Of a DNA stretch of 64,000 bases, positions 1-9,625 are shown in pieces; position 1 is the first letter of the stretch, and each line of letters opens with the position of its first letter. The notes below the pieces were generated by a model. That model worked only from the letters and a program-made list of their open reading frames with translations. It searched no databases and was not told the DNA's origin. Origin of the DNA: Burkholderia savannae (GTDB taxonomy: Bacteria > Pseudomonadota > Gammaproteobacteria > Burkholderiales > Burkholderiaceae); assembly GCF_001524445.2 (NCBI RefSeq), contig NZ_CP013417.1, positions 682,001 to 746,000 on the forward strand, in the 5' to 3' direction. The translations under genes were made by a program, and so were the position numbers.

Positions 1-282
1 CAGCGCCGTGTAGCCGGGCGCGATCGCGCAAAACAGGTTGCCGACGATGAACACGCCGATGAGCGAAAGCAGTGCCGCCTTGCGCGGCATCTTCGCGGTG
101 ACGACGGCGAGAATCGGCGCGCCGATCGTCACGCCGAGCGCGTAGCCGGACACGAGCATGCCCGCCGCCGGAATCGACACGCCTAGGTCGCGCGCGACGT
201 TCGGCAGGAGGCCCATGATGACGAACTCGGTGGTACCGATACCAAACGCGGCAACGGCAAGGGCGAAGAGGGGCAGCGGCAT
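1..282 (-). CDS. MFS transporter (drug/arabinose-efflux DHA1 type), N-terminal part
   Basis: The first 94 codons of a major facilitator superfamily exporter are present; the rest lies beyond the window edge. The reading begins MPLPLFALAVAAFGIGTTEF and continues with the EFVIMGLLPNVA motif typical of the AraJ/NepI-like DHA1 group. A second hydrophobic helix and the loop AKMPRKAAL between TM2 and TM3 follow. It should be a proton-driven inner-membrane exporter; the substrate cannot be told from this part. The ATG at 282 is the natural start because it opens directly into TM1. Confidence 0.85.
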   Translation of the reverse strand, partial: MPLPLFALAVAAFGIGTTEFVIMGLLPNVARDLGVSIPAAGMLVSGYALGVTIGAPILAVVTAKMPRKAALLSLIGVFIVGNLFCAIAPGYTAL

Positions 283-397
283 GGACGACTCGCGGGAGGG
301 CCGCCGCCTCCGGCGCCGCGGGATGCGGCGCGCCGATGGAAGCGAGCGGGACAGCCGCGATTTTATCTCAGGGAAAACCCCTGTGTTTAGGGCCTGA

Positions 398-1057
398 TCA
401 GGTGTTGCGCGCAGGCGTCGGCGCGGTGTCCCAGCCGTTCTCGTACAGGCATTCCTCGAGCGGCATCCGCGTGGCCCACCGCTCTTCCTCGAGCATCGGC
501 TTCGCGTAGAACGCGTCGACGTGGCCGAGGCATAGCACGGCGATCGGCTTCGCGCCGTCCGGCATCGCGAGCAGCCGGCGTAGCGCGTCGACGTCGAAGA
601 GCGACACCCAGCCCATCCCGAGCCCCTCGGCGCGCGCGGCGAGCCACATGTTCTGGATCGCGCAAGCGGCCGACGCGAGATCCATCTCCGGCAGCGTGCG
701 GCGGCCGAACACGTGCCGCTCGCGCCCGTCGGCGAGCGCGACGACGAGGAGCTCGCCGCATTCGCGCACGCCTTCGACCTTCAGCCGCATGAATTCGTCG
801 TGCCGCTCGCCGAGCGCGTCGGCGGTCGCGCGGCGCTCGGCGTCGACGAGCGCGTGAATGCGCTCGCGAAGCGCGGGGTCGGTCACGCGGATGAAGCGCC
901 ACGGCTGCATGAAGCCGACGCTCGGCGCGTGATGCGCGGCGCGCAGCAAGCGCGCGAGAACGGCGGGATCGACCGGGGCGGACGTGAAATGGCGCATGTC
1001 GCGCCGCTCGAAGATCGCCCGGTAGACGGCGGCGATCGCGGGTTCGTCGAAACGCAT
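398..1057 (-). CDS. bluB: 5,6-dimethylbenzimidazole synthase BluB
   Basis: This 219-residue nitroreductase-fold protein matches BluB, which cleaves FMNH2 with oxygen to make 5,6-dimethylbenzimidazole, the lower ligand of cobalamin. Visible features are the N-terminal RRDMRHF flavin-binding motif, the HHAPSVGFMQPW segment, and the AIQNMWLAARAEGLGMGWVS stretch characteristic of BluB. The reading frame stays open upstream to 1270, but that extension runs through a heptanucleotide repeat and low-complexity sequence, so the ATG at 1057 (MRFDEPAI) is preferred. No other cobalamin biosynthesis gene is adjacent. Confidence 0.85.
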   Translation of the reverse strand: MRFDEPAIAAVYRAIFERRDMRHFTSAPVDPAVLARLLRAAHHAPSVGFMQPWRFIRVTDPALRERIHALVDAERRATADALGERHDEFMRLKVEGVRECGELLVVALADGRERHVFGRRTLPEMDLASAACAIQNMWLAARAEGLGMGWVSLFDVDALRRLLAMPDGAKPIAVLCLGHVDAFYAKPMLEEERWATRMPLEECLYENGWDTAPTPARNT

Positions 1058-1203
1058 GGTGAACTGGCGAAACGGGTGGAGGCGAAGAATCGCCGCAACG
1101 ATAGCAGACTCGCGCGGCGCGCCAATAAGGGGTTTAGCCGACGGGGCCCGACCCGCCGAATCGGCGTGCCGGAGCACGACGCAAGGTCCGCGGCCCACGG
1201 CGT

Positions 1204-1252
1204 GAGGCGCAAGGCCCAAGGCGCAAGGCCCAAGGCCCAAGATCCAAGGCCC
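1204..1252. repeat. Heptanucleotide tandem repeat (AAGGCCC-like, 7 units)
   Basis: Seven tandem 7-bp units read GAGGCGC, AAGGCCC, AAGGCGC, AAGGCCC, AAGGCCC, AAGATCC and AAGGCCC. They lie in the gap upstream of bluB and just past the end of the dehydrogenase gene. The array is imperfect, so it is an ageing simple repeat. Copy number may vary between strains. Confidence 0.85.
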
Positions 1253-1300
1253 ATACGGCCTACGCCGCACTGCCCACGGCGCGTCCGCCCCCGCTCGCCG

Positions 1301-2305
1301 TCAGCCCTGCTGCACCGCGTCGACGACGTTTCGCGGCGCGCCGTCCTGCCATGCGCGGATGTTCGACAGCGTCGTATGCGCGATCTCCGCGAGCGCCTCG
1401 CGCGTGAAGAACGCCTGGTGCGACGTGACGATCACGTTCGGGAACGTGAGCAGCCGCGCGAGCACGTCGTCCTGCAGCGGGCGATCCGAATGGTCTTCGA
1501 AGAAGAGCCCGCTTTCCTCCTCGTAGACGTCGAGCCCGAGATGCCCGAGCTGGCCCGTCTTCAGCGCGTCGATCAGCGCCTGCGTGTCGACGAGGCCGCC
1601 GCGGCTCGTGTTGATCAGCATCGCGCCCGGCTTCATCCGGGCGAGCGCGCCGGCGTCGATCAGGTGATGGGTGGCGGGCATCAGCGGGCAGTGCAGGCTC
1701 ACGATGTCCGATTCGGCGAGCAACTGCTCGAGCGGCACGTAGCGCACGCCGAGCGCGATCAGCGCGTCGTCGTGCGGCGGCAGCGAATGCGCGAGCACGC
1801 GCATTCCGAAGCCCGCCACGATCCGCGCGAACACGCTGCCGATAAGGCCCGTGCCGATTACGCCGACCGTCTTGCCGAAGAGATCGAAGCCGAGCAGCCC
1901 GTTCAGCGAGAAGTCGCCTTCGCGGGTGCGCGCGACGGCGCGCGGCAGGCGGCGGTTGAGCGCGAGGATCAGCGCGACCGCGTGCTCGGCGACCGCATGC
2001 GGCGAGTAGGCGGGCACGCGCACGACGATGAGCCCGAGCCGGGCCGCCGCCGCGAGGTCGACATGGTTGAAGCCCGCCGAGCGCAGCGCGATGAGGCGCG
2101 TGCCGCCCGCGGCGAGCGCCTCGAGCACGGCGGCGTCGAGGGTGTCGTTGACGAACGGGCAGACGACCTCGTAGCCGCGCGCGAGGATCGCCGTCTCCGC
2201 GTCGAGATGGGAAGGCTGGAAATGCAGCCGGTAGCCGAACGACTGGTTGGCGGCATCGAACGAATCGTGGTCGTACTGCCGGCTGCTGAAAAGAATCACG
2301 CGCAC
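1301..2305 (-). CDS. ldhA: D-lactate dehydrogenase (NAD, 2-hydroxyacid dehydrogenase family)
   Basis: This protein of 334 residues closely resembles E. coli LdhA, which reduces pyruvate to D-lactate with NADH during fermentation. The family blocks are all visible: VCPFVNDTLD, ALRSAGFNHVDL, VPAYSPHAVAEHAV, the NAD loop GVIGTGLIG, the NTSRGGLVDT segment with the catalytic Arg, LDVYEEE with the catalytic Glu, and SHQAFFTREAL with the catalytic His. The start is chosen as GTG at 2305: a CGGAGG ribosome site lies 6 bases upstream and the protein then begins at the same place as the family. The ATG nine codons earlier would put the ribosome site inside the gene. Confidence 0.9.
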   Translation of the reverse strand: MRVILFSSRQYDHDSFDAANQSFGYRLHFQPSHLDAETAILARGYEVVCPFVNDTLDAAVLEALAAGGTRLIALRSAGFNHVDLAAAARLGLIVVRVPAYSPHAVAEHAVALILALNRRLPRAVARTREGDFSLNGLLGFDLFGKTVGVIGTGLIGSVFARIVAGFGMRVLAHSLPPHDDALIALGVRYVPLEQLLAESDIVSLHCPLMPATHHLIDAGALARMKPGAMLINTSRGGLVDTQALIDALKTGQLGHLGLDVYEEESGLFFEDHSDRPLQDDVLARLLTFPNVIVTSHQAFFTREALAEIAHTTLSNIRAWQDGAPRNVVDAVQQG

Positions 2306-2352
2306 GCTTTGCCTCCGGTAAAGGGTGCGCATTAGTTTACTTCAGCCGAGCG

Positions 2353-3333
2353 TCACTGGAGCCCCGTGACGACGTCGGGGCGCTTCGCCGTGCCGGCCTC
2401 GCGCATGAAGTAGTGGCCGTTCGTCTCGGTCTTCTGGCCGCCGAGGTGGTACAGCGCGTGCTCGACGAAGCTGCGGGTGCGCGCCGGCAGGAACTGGCGG
2501 TTCGGATAGACGATCGACAGCTGCGTGTCGGGATCGTCGATCCGGTAGTCGCCGAGAATCCGCACGAGCTCGCCGCTTTCCAGCGCGTCGGCGATGTAGC
2601 TTTCCGGCAGCACCGAGATGCCGGTGCCGGCGAGCGTCGCCGCGCGCACCATCGATGCGCTGTTGACCGTGTAGACGGGCTGCAGCGACACGACGTGCGT
2701 GAAGTGATCCGGATCGACGAAGCGCCAGGTCGACGAGTGCTGGTCGGCCGGCAGCGCGATGCACGCATGGCGGACGAGATCGTCGGGCCGGTGCGGCGCG
2801 CCGTGCCGTTCGATGTACGAAGGCGCGGCGCACAGCGCGAGCGTGTTCGGCATCAGCGGATGGCCGATCAGCGCCGGGTTGCCGTCGAGGCGGCCGCCTG
2901 TGACGAGGCCGGCGTCGTAGCCGGCTTCGATCACGTCGAGCGGCCCTTCGGTCAGCGTCAGCTGCACGCGGACCTTCGGGTACTGACGCCGGTAGCTGTC
3001 GACGAGGGGCGTGACCCGGCCGGGCGACAGCAACCCGGACACGGCGACGCGCAACGTGCCGACGGGCTCATGAACCGCCCGCTCGACGGATGCCTCGAGC
3101 TGATCGAACTCCTCGAGCAGCGCCCGGCAGCCGTCGAGGTAGCGGATGCCCGCTTCCGTCAGCGACAGATTGCGCGTCGTGCGATGGATGAGGCGCGTGT
3201 TCAGATGTGTCTCGAGCATCGCGATCGAACGCGTGACGAGCGCATTCGATACGCCGAGTTTCCGCGCCGCTCGCCGGAAGCTCTGCAGTTCTGCAACACA
3301 TACGAAAACACGCATGGTCTGGATTTGGTTCAT
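2353..3333 (-). CDS. LysR-family transcriptional regulator
   Basis: A 326-residue LysR regulator. Residues 1-60 form the winged helix-turn-helix (RKLGVSNALVTRSIAMLE), followed by the linker and a periplasmic-binding-like effector domain. The segment ARKLGVSNALVTRS is like the CrgA/PtrR subgroup. It lies next to ldhA on the same strand but is separated from it by only 47 bases, with its own start at 3333. The long AT-richer region upstream probably carries its promoter. The target is unknown; ldhA or the divergent aminotransferase gene are the obvious candidates. Confidence 0.85.
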   Translation of the reverse strand: MNQIQTMRVFVCVAELQSFRRAARKLGVSNALVTRSIAMLETHLNTRLIHRTTRNLSLTEAGIRYLDGCRALLEEFDQLEASVERAVHEPVGTLRVAVSGLLSPGRVTPLVDSYRRQYPKVRVQLTLTEGPLDVIEAGYDAGLVTGGRLDGNPALIGHPLMPNTLALCAAPSYIERHGAPHRPDDLVRHACIALPADQHSSTWRFVDPDHFTHVVSLQPVYTVNSASMVRAATLAGTGISVLPESYIADALESGELVRILGDYRIDDPDTQLSIVYPNRQFLPARTRSFVEHALYHLGGQKTETNGHYFMREAGTAKRPDVVTGLQ

Positions 3334-4267
3334 AGCTTTCGTTGGCCCATTAAATGATTATGTTGTGTTTTTCGCCTTCGATCATGGCAAGCCGCCGGCT
3401 GTCGGATCAGCACAGAACTTGTCTTAAATATCGAATCATCGAAGGCTGGGCAAATTGTTCAATAAGCTGAGTGCATCAGTCAACTAAATAATTATTTCAT
3501 CTCGAATGTAATAAATCGGTCGTCGGGATCGGCGATCCCTATTTTCGGGGTGTGAACCGATTCCGAGATTTGCGCGGATGATATTCGACGAATGCGACAG
3601 TTTTAATCCCTGCGAGGCGTCCGCGCGGCGCGGCCGGCGCGGTACCGTTTCCAGTACGGTACTCCGCTGGTTCGGAGTGCGCAGCGCCGTGCGGCGCACG
3701 CCGTTCGAGCATTTTTCCGGGGATTTTTGTGAGCGGATTGCAATGCGGTCTAAGGTTCTTTTCCGGCGCGGAACAAATAAATTTGCTGCATCGCATCGAA
3801 TGGTTAATGCAAGCTTTTTCGAAAAGCTTGACGGTTCGGGTTGCAAAAAATGATTTTTCGATTTAGTGGGAGGCGGATTTGATGACGATTTGGCCTATTC
3901 GGACGGCGCGGGTGGGAATTTTCCGGGGGCGTCGCGCGAGAAAAGCGCCGGCGGCCGAATAAGAAGAAAGGCGGGCCGCGGCGGGCGTCAAGTACTGATG
4001 CGTCGCAGGCGGGCCGTCGACGACCGCGGGCGACGGCGGGCGCGGCGAGCGGCGAACCCGGTTCGCCGCGGCCCGGGGCGGCCGCGGCCGGCTCGCGGCA
4101 ACGCAGGCGCGCGGGCGAAGCGGGCCGGCAGGATGCGTCGCCGCGCTGCCCGCCGCCGCCGTCGCGCCCATCCGAAGCTCGCGTCGATCAAAACACTTGC
4201 GTATTGCAACGGTTCGCGGAATGATCGATCGATCACCGTATTCTCAACCCGTTGTTCCGCTCAGCTC
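3334..4267. other. Long intergenic region, AT-richer proximal half
   Basis: No convincing gene was found in these 934 bases. About 3340-3860 is clearly richer in A/T than the surroundings and holds a palindrome around 3811 (AAGCTTTTTCGAAAAGCTT). From about 3860 to 4260 composition returns to high GC. Open frames in it lack codon bias and family resemblance. It separates the divergent lysR and aminotransferase genes and probably carries both promoters. Confidence 0.6.
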
Positions 4268-5482
4268 ATGTCCACGACCGATCATTCGCCGATTCCCTGT
4301 CCCGTCGTCGTCCCGCTCGACGCGATTCTGCCCGAAGAACCGCTCCTCATGATGGGCGCGGGCCCCGTGCCGATCCCGGCGGCGGTGGCGAAGGCGAACA
4401 CGATCGTGATCAATCACCTGGGCGCGACGATGGCGAAGATCATCGAGCAGGTGAAGGAAATGGCCCGCTACGTGTTCCAGACGCGCACGAAGTGGGTGCT
4501 GGGCGTCGCGGGCCCCGGTTCCGCGGCGATGGAGATGGCGATCTCGAATCTCGCGTGGCCCGGCACCCGGGTGCTGTCGGTCAAGAACGGCTTCTTCAGC
4601 GCGCGGATGGCCGAGATGGCGACGCGCGTCGGCGCGAGCGTCGCGTCGATCGACGTGCCCGATCGCGCCGTGGCGAGCCTCGACGAGATCGCCGACGCGA
4701 TCGCGCGCGAGCGCCCGGAGATCGTCACGATCGTCCACGGCGAGACGTCGAACACGGTGTGGAACCGCCATCTGAAGGCAATCGCGACGATCGCGAAGGC
4801 GGCGGGCGCGCTCGTCGTCGTCGACGCCGTCTGCACGCTGTCGACGATGCCGCTCGACATGGACGCGTGGGGCATCGACGCGGTGATCACGGGCGGGCAG
4901 AAGGGGCTGTCGTCGATTCCGGGCGTGTCGCTGATCGCGTTCTCCGACGCCGCGTGGGAGCGGATGAAGAGCCGCCCGGCGCCGAACACGCACTGGTGCC
5001 TCGACATGGCGCTCGCCGAGAACTTTTGGCACAACGCCGGTTATCACTACACGGCGCCCGTGTCCGGCGTGCTCGCGCTGCACGAGGCGTTGCGGCTCGT
5101 CTGCGCGGAGACGCTCGAGAACCGCTACGCGCGGCATCTGCGCTGCTCGCTCGCGCTGCAGGCGGGCATCACCGGAATGGGGCTCGAGCTTTACGCGCCC
5201 GAGTCGTGCCGGCTGAACTCGGTGGTCGGCATCGCCGTGCCGGACGGGCTCACGCCGGGGCTCATCTGCGGACACATCTCGAAGCAGTACCAGGTCGAGA
5301 TTTCGGGCTCGTTCGGCCTGCCGATCGTGCGCATCGGCCAGATGGGCGAGCAATGCCGCGAGCACAATCTGTTCCGCACGCTGCACGCGTTCGGCCGCAC
5401 GATGATCGATCTGAAGGCGCCCGTCGATCTGCCGGCGGGCGTCTCGGCGCTCGAGCAGGCGCTGTCGGGGCGCGGCGAGTGA
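4268..5482 (+). CDS. Class V aminotransferase (alanine-glyoxylate / serine-pyruvate type)
   Basis: This PLP enzyme of 404 residues belongs to the AGXT/serine-glyoxylate aminotransferase family. It shows the N-terminal MMGAGPVPIPAAV block, the cofactor loop GPGSAAMEMAISNL, the HGETSNTVWN segment, the VVVDAVCTLSTMPLDMD region with the PLP-pyridine Asp, and the Schiff-base lysine in GGQKGLSS at about residue 212. It probably moves an amino group between glyoxylate or pyruvate and alanine or serine; the pair cannot be fixed here. The ATG at 4268 is chosen because the in-frame upstream stretch is arginine-rich non-coding sequence. Confidence 0.88.
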   Translation: MSTTDHSPIPCPVVVPLDAILPEEPLLMMGAGPVPIPAAVAKANTIVINHLGATMAKIIEQVKEMARYVFQTRTKWVLGVAGPGSAAMEMAISNLAWPGTRVLSVKNGFFSARMAEMATRVGASVASIDVPDRAVASLDEIADAIARERPEIVTIVHGETSNTVWNRHLKAIATIAKAAGALVVVDAVCTLSTMPLDMDAWGIDAVITGGQKGLSSIPGVSLIAFSDAAWERMKSRPAPNTHWCLDMALAENFWHNAGYHYTAPVSGVLALHEALRLVCAETLENRYARHLRCSLALQAGITGMGLELYAPESCRLNSVVGIAVPDGLTPGLICGHISKQYQVEISGSFGLPIVRIGQMGEQCREHNLFRTLHAFGRTMIDLKAPVDLPAGVSALEQALSGRGE

Positions 5483-5509
5483 CGCGGCGCGCGGCGATGT
5501 CCGGGCCGG

Positions 5510-6457
5510 CTACGCGGCCTGCATCGCCCGGCGGTACTCGCCCGGCGTCGCGCCGTGCGCATCGCGGAAGCGGTGGCTGAAGTGCGCGGCGTTCGCGTAG
5601 CCGCACCGCGCGGCGACCTGCGCGAGCGGCAGCGACGTCGCGCGCAGCAGCGTGCGCGCGCGAACGAGGCGCTGTTGCGCGATCCACGCGTGCGGCGCAC
5701 GGCCGAACGATACGCGGAACATGCGCGAGAAGTGGTATTCGGACAGCGATGCGAGCGCCGCGAGCTCGCCGAGCGTCATCGGCTGCGTCAGGTACGTGTC
5801 GATGTAGTCGCGCACGCGGCGGCGCACGGCCGGCGCGAGCCCGCCCTTGAACGGCGTGTCGGCGCACGTCATGCTTTGCCCGCGCAACAGCAGGCTCAGC
5901 ACTTCGTGCGAGGTTTCGTTCACGCGCAGCCGGCCGTCGGCGTCGTCCCAGCGCTCGAGCGCGAGCGAGCGGCATAGCGCGGCGACGCGCGCATCCTCGA
6001 AATACGTGCGATCGGCGAGCTTCAGCTCGCGCGGCTCGCGGTCGAGCTCGCGGATCGCGCGCTGCGCGAAGTGCTCCGGCAGGAAGTACAGGTGGACGAA
6101 ATGCATTTCGCCGCGCACCCACCAGCGCGATTCATGATCGCCAGGCAGCGCGCAGAGCAGGCTCGGCGCGCCGTAGCGCGCGACCTTCTGCCGCTCGGTG
6201 CGGTAGCCGCCGTCCAGATAGCACGACAGCGTGTGATGGCCGGGCTGCGCGTAGACCGTTTCGCTTTCCTCAGTGATGCGCGTCCACTCGGCGATCGCGA
6301 GGTGATCGCCGAGCCATGCGAAGCGTTCGAGCGTCGCGTTCGCCTCGGCGAGCGTCCGGCAGACGGACTGCAGGCCGAACGGCACCTCGTCGCCGACGAA
6401 ATCGGCGGCGGGCACGGACAGGCGCGCATCGAGCGCAGGCGTGGAGGGCGTATGCAT
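5510..6457 (-). CDS. AraC-family transcriptional regulator
   Basis: A 315-residue regulator with a divergent N-terminal sensing domain and a C-terminal double helix-turn-helix of the AraC/XylS type. The DNA-binding part includes MTLGELAALASLSEYHFSRM and the second motif LAQVAARCGYANAAHFSHRF, ending in the usual GATPGEYRR. The ATG at 6457 (MHTPSTP) is preferred over one 17 codons earlier. It converges on the aminotransferase gene and diverges from the EamA exporter at 6610, with 152 bases between the two starts, so control of the exporter is a reasonable guess. Confidence 0.85.
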   Translation of the reverse strand: MHTPSTPALDARLSVPAADFVGDEVPFGLQSVCRTLAEANATLERFAWLGDHLAIAEWTRITEESETVYAQPGHHTLSCYLDGGYRTERQKVARYGAPSLLCALPGDHESRWWVRGEMHFVHLYFLPEHFAQRAIRELDREPRELKLADRTYFEDARVAALCRSLALERWDDADGRLRVNETSHEVLSLLLRGQSMTCADTPFKGGLAPAVRRRVRDYIDTYLTQPMTLGELAALASLSEYHFSRMFRVSFGRAPHAWIAQQRLVRARTLLRATSLPLAQVAARCGYANAAHFSHRFRDAHGATPGEYRRAMQAA

Positions 6458-6609
6458 GATGGGGCGAGTATAAGCGTGCGCGCGCGTGCACGGCCCGCCC
6501 AGGTGCAAATGACCGCAATTCCAGACAATCGGCGCCGGATGCGCGGCGGCATAGTCGGAATCGTGTTTCCGAATCCGAATCCGATTCCGTTTCTGCTTTC
6601 GAATCCGCC

Positions 6610-7500
6610 ATGAATCTGTCGCTTTACGTCGTCACCGTGCTGATCTGGGGCACCACCTGGATCGCGATCAAATGGCAGCTCGGCAGCGTGCCGCCGCCCG
6701 TGTCGATCGCGTGGCGCTTCTGGCTCGCGGCGGCGGCGATGTTCGTGCTGTTGCGCGTGATGCGCCGGCCGGTCCGGCCGCCGCGCGAAGCGTGGCGCTA
6801 TCTCGCCGCGCAGGGCCTCGCGCTCTTCTGTCTCAATTTCCTGTGCTTCTACTATGCGGAGCAGGTCGTGCCGAGCGGCCTCGTCGCCGTGGTGTTCTCG
6901 ACCGCGCCGCTGCTGAACTCGATCAACGGACGCGTGTTCATGGGGCGGCCGCTGCGGCCGTCCGCGGTTGCCGGCGCGCTGCTCGGCCTGGCGGGCATCG
7001 CGTGCCTGTTCTGGCAGCAGATGGCGGGGCACGTCGACGATCGCGCGACCTGGATCGGCCTCGCGATCGCGTTTGCGGGCACGATGTGCTTCTCGGCGGG
7101 CAATCTGCTGTCGAGCCGCATGCAGTCGATGGGACTTCATCCGCTCGCGACCAACGGCTGGGCGATGCTGATCGGCGCGACGATCGTGACCGTCGGCAGC
7201 GTCGCGGCCGGGCTGCCGCTCGCGATCGACACGAGTCCGCGCTATCTCGGCGCGCTCGTCTATCTCGCGGTGCCCGGCTCGGTGATCGGGTTCACCGCGT
7301 ACCTGACCCTCGTCGGCCGGATCGGGCCGGAACGCGCGGCCTATTGCACGGTGCTGTTTCCGATCGTCGCGCTCGCCGTATCGACCGTGTTCGAGGGATA
7401 TCGATGGTCGTCGCTCGCGGTGCTCGGGTTGATGCTCGTCGTCGCCGGGAATCTGGTCGCGTTCGATCTGACGCGGCGGCTCTTCGTGCGAGCCGCCTGA
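6610..7500 (+). CDS. EamA-family (DMT) inner-membrane transporter
   Basis: A 296-residue drug/metabolite transporter with about ten hydrophobic helices arranged as two EamA repeats. The first repeat starts VVTVLIWGTTWIAIKWQLG; the second includes AIAFAGTMCFSAGNLLSSR and ends VLGLMLVVAGNLVAF. The family exports amino acids and small metabolites; the substrate is unknown. It diverges from the AraC regulator gene. The start ATG opens directly into TM1. Confidence 0.87.
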   Translation: MNLSLYVVTVLIWGTTWIAIKWQLGSVPPPVSIAWRFWLAAAAMFVLLRVMRRPVRPPREAWRYLAAQGLALFCLNFLCFYYAEQVVPSGLVAVVFSTAPLLNSINGRVFMGRPLRPSAVAGALLGLAGIACLFWQQMAGHVDDRATWIGLAIAFAGTMCFSAGNLLSSRMQSMGLHPLATNGWAMLIGATIVTVGSVAAGLPLAIDTSPRYLGALVYLAVPGSVIGFTAYLTLVGRIGPERAAYCTVLFPIVALAVSTVFEGYRWSSLAVLGLMLVVAGNLVAFDLTRRLFVRAA

Positions 7501-7740
7501 ACGGGCGGCGTACCGTGCGGCGCGCGGTCCGTGTGGTGCATCCGATGCGGGGACGGCGGCGCGGTGCGTGCGGTCGAAGTCGTCTGCGACGGATACTGTT
7601 GCGCTGCCGACCGCCGACCGCGATTGTCGCCAATCGCCCAACAACTAAACGCCAGTCGTTCAAGCCTGCCGACAGTCAGCGCGCCCACGGACGACCAGCC
7701 GCCGTCGATCGTTAATCGCCACTCAATCGCGAGCCTCTGG

Positions 7741-7891
7741 CAGGCTGTTGAAAAACTACTTTGAGGGGGGGCTCGCAGACGGTTTCGCGGGTCGTCTACC
7801 TCTTCCCGAAGTCGCGCGAGCGGCTTGTAGAGCGTTTTACGAGGGCGGAAATTTTCAGCCGTAGTCCTCGCGAGAGAATTTCAGCAGCCTG
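7741..7891. mobile_element. Short IS-derived remnant (MITE-like) with 13-bp inverted ends
   Basis: The left end reads CAGGCTGTTGAAA and the right end, on the opposite strand, CAGGCTGCTGAAA: 12 of 13 bases match. The flanks are CTGG on the left and CTAG on the right, which could be a decayed 4-bp target duplication. GGCTGTTGAAAA-type ends recall those of IS5/IS1182-like elements. The 151 bp between the tips cannot encode a transposase, so this is an internally deleted copy or a non-autonomous element. The family assignment is tentative. Confidence 0.6.
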
Positions 7892-8034
7892 CTAGCCACC
7901 GGCCGCCGTTTCCATTCGATTCATCACTCGCGGGCGCGCTCGCGCATCGCGACGGGCCGACGCAGCGGCTAGGCCAACACCCCCCGGCGGCCCGCAAGCT
8001 CGCTTGCGCGAAGGCGCGATGGCCGCATGAAACA

Positions 8035-8061
8035 AAGCCGCCCGAGATGCGCGGGCGGCTT
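8035..8061. terminator. Rho-independent terminator hairpin
   Basis: Perfect 10-bp arms AAGCCGCCCG and CGGGCGGCTT flank a 7-base loop. It lies 71 bases past the stop of the YhhS-like gene, where the transcript continues TTGTTTC. On the other strand a looser T-run (TTGGTTTT) follows, so it may act in both directions. Confidence 0.7.
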
Positions 8062-8131
8062 CTTGGTTTTCTCGCTCTATGGTCGAGTCGCGGCCGGCCA
8101 TTCGTCCGGTCGAGCGCCGTGCGGCAGGCGT

Positions 8132-9346
8132 TCAGGCCGCCGCGCCGCTGCCGGACAAGCGCGCCTGCCGCTGATACAGCACCGTCGACAGCGCGACGCC
8201 CGCCGCCGCCGCGACGGCCGCGCACAGGAACACCTGCGGATAGCCGAACGCGCCCGCGACGTAGCCGGCGAGCGGCCCCGTGATCCCGAGCGACAGATCG
8301 AGGAACACCGAATACGCGGACAGCGCCGCGCCGCGGCTCGCGGGCGGCACGAGCGCGACCGCCTCGACGCCGAGCGCCGGGAAGATCAGCGCGAAGCCGA
8401 AGCCCGTCAGCGCCGCGCCGACGAGCGCGACGTGCGGCACGGGCGCGAGCCACAACATCAGCAGGCCCGCCGATTCGAACGCGAACGACACGATCGCGAC
8501 GCGGAACCCGCCGTGCGTCTTGATCGTGTTCGCGAACAGCAGGCGCGCGCCGATGAAGAGCGTGCCGAACACGGTCAGCGACAGCGCCGCGTTCGGCCAG
8601 TGGCGCTCCGCGTAGTAGAGCGTGATGAACGTCGCGATCGAGCCGAAGCCGGCCGAGCCGAGCGCGAGGCCGAGGCCGTGCGGCAGCACGCGGGTGAACA
8701 CGCTCGCGTACGACATCCGCTCGCCGTGCACGAGCGGCACGGGCGCGATCAGCCGGGCGAGGTAATAGCCGAGCGCCGCGAGCGCGATCACGAGCACGCC
8801 GAGCACGGCGGGAATCAGCGCATGCGAGATCGCGACGCCGACGGGCGCGCCGATCGCGAGCGCGCCATACGTCGCGATGCCGTTCCACGAGATCACCCGC
8901 GCGTTGTTCGCGGTGCCGACGCGGCCGATTCCCCACAGGATCGCGCCCGTGCCGACGAGGCTTTCCCCGACGCCGAGCACGAGCCGGCTCGCGACGAGCA
9001 GCGTGATGCTCGCGGCCGGCCAGCGCACGAATGCGAAGGCGGACAGCAGCAGCGCGCCGCTCGCGCCGCATGCGGCGAGCCCGCGCAACACGGTGCGCTT
9101 CGGGCCGAGCGTGTCCGCGAAGCGTCCGGCGAGCGGCCGCGACGCGAGCGTCGCGAAGTACTGCACGCTGATTGCCGCGCCCGCGATGATCGCGGAAAAG
9201 CCGAGCTCGTCATGGACGAAGCCGGGCAGCACCGCGAGCGGCAGGCCGATCGTCAGGTAGCAGACGAACGTAAACGAAACGACGGAAACGATCTGCAGCG
9301 TCGTCGCGAACGCGCTGCGCGGGGAGGGGGCGGAATCGGCGGACAT
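8132..9346 (-). CDS. MFS transporter of the YhhS/YfcJ (UPF0226) type
   Basis: This 404-residue major facilitator protein has twelve predicted helices. It begins with a short polar tail, then [20 protein letters not shown], and shows the TM2-TM3 loop [19 protein letters not shown] with the family GRxxDxxGxKR pattern. The [19 protein letters not shown] segment is characteristic of YhhS/YfcJ-like proteins, which have been linked to export of sugars or herbicides. The actual substrate is unknown. The gene diverges from xdhA across a 279-base gap. Confidence 0.85.
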   Translation of the reverse strand: MSADSAPSPRSAFATTLQIVSVVSFTFVCYLTIGLPLAVLPGFVHDELGFSAIIAGAAISVQYFATLASRPLAGRFADTLGPKRTVLRGLAACGASGALLLSAFAFVRWPAASITLLVASRLVLGVGESLVGTGAILWGIGRVGTANNARVISWNGIATYGALAIGAPVGVAISHALIPAVLGVLVIALAALGYYLARLIAPVPLVHGERMSYASVFTRVLPHGLGLALGSAGFGSIATFITLYYAERHWPNAALSLTVFGTLFIGARLLFANTIKTHGGFRVAIVSFAFESAGLLMLWLAPVPHVALVGAALTGFGFALIFPALGVEAVALVPPASRGAALSAYSVFLDLSLGITGPLAGYVAGAFGYPQVFLCAAVAAAAGVALSTVLYQRQARLSGSGAAA

Positions 9347-9423
9347 TGGGGGACGGAACGAAGACGCGCATCCGTTTGATGCGAAAGCCGAATTTTTACA
9401 TGGAACCGGTTTTCTTGCATGTA

Positions 9424-9441
9424 CCGCTTAGTTAAACGGTG
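9424..9441. promoter_or_regulatory. Short inverted repeat in the divergent xdhA / MFS promoter gap
   Basis: ACCG and CGGT flank a 10-base A/T-rich core (ACCGCTTAGTTAAACGGT). Just before it, ACATG and CATGT form another dyad around 9397-9422. These lie between two divergent starts and may be regulator sites. No known operator was recognised. Confidence 0.3.
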
Positions 9442-9625
9442 TGCAAAGCGGCATATCGTCGCAGCGATATAAGCCGCATGCGCGCTCGGCTATGGGTTCC
9501 GGAATTTGACGGTGATAGCGTGCGAAATATGACGAAGACGCCGACGGCGGCGGTGCGCGCGCCGCTTGAGCACGGCGCGCGCCGCCGCCGTCCGGGCGTG
9601 TCCCCATTTTCGAGAACGACGCAAC

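Larger units (their letters stand above)
7501..8131. other. Intergenic region with IS-like remnant
   Basis: No gene is supported in these 631 bases. They contain a 151-bp element with inverted ends (described separately) and a hairpin terminator. The remainder has no recognisable coding signal. Confidence 0.6.

Noticed and set aside
3484..3853. Small open frames on both strands in the lysR-aminotransferase gap
   Set aside because: No codon bias, no ribosome site and no recognisable motif.
3866..4267. 134-residue N-terminal extension of the class V aminotransferase
   Set aside because: The sequence is Arg/Gly-rich, lacks family similarity, and an ATG at the family start lies at 4268.
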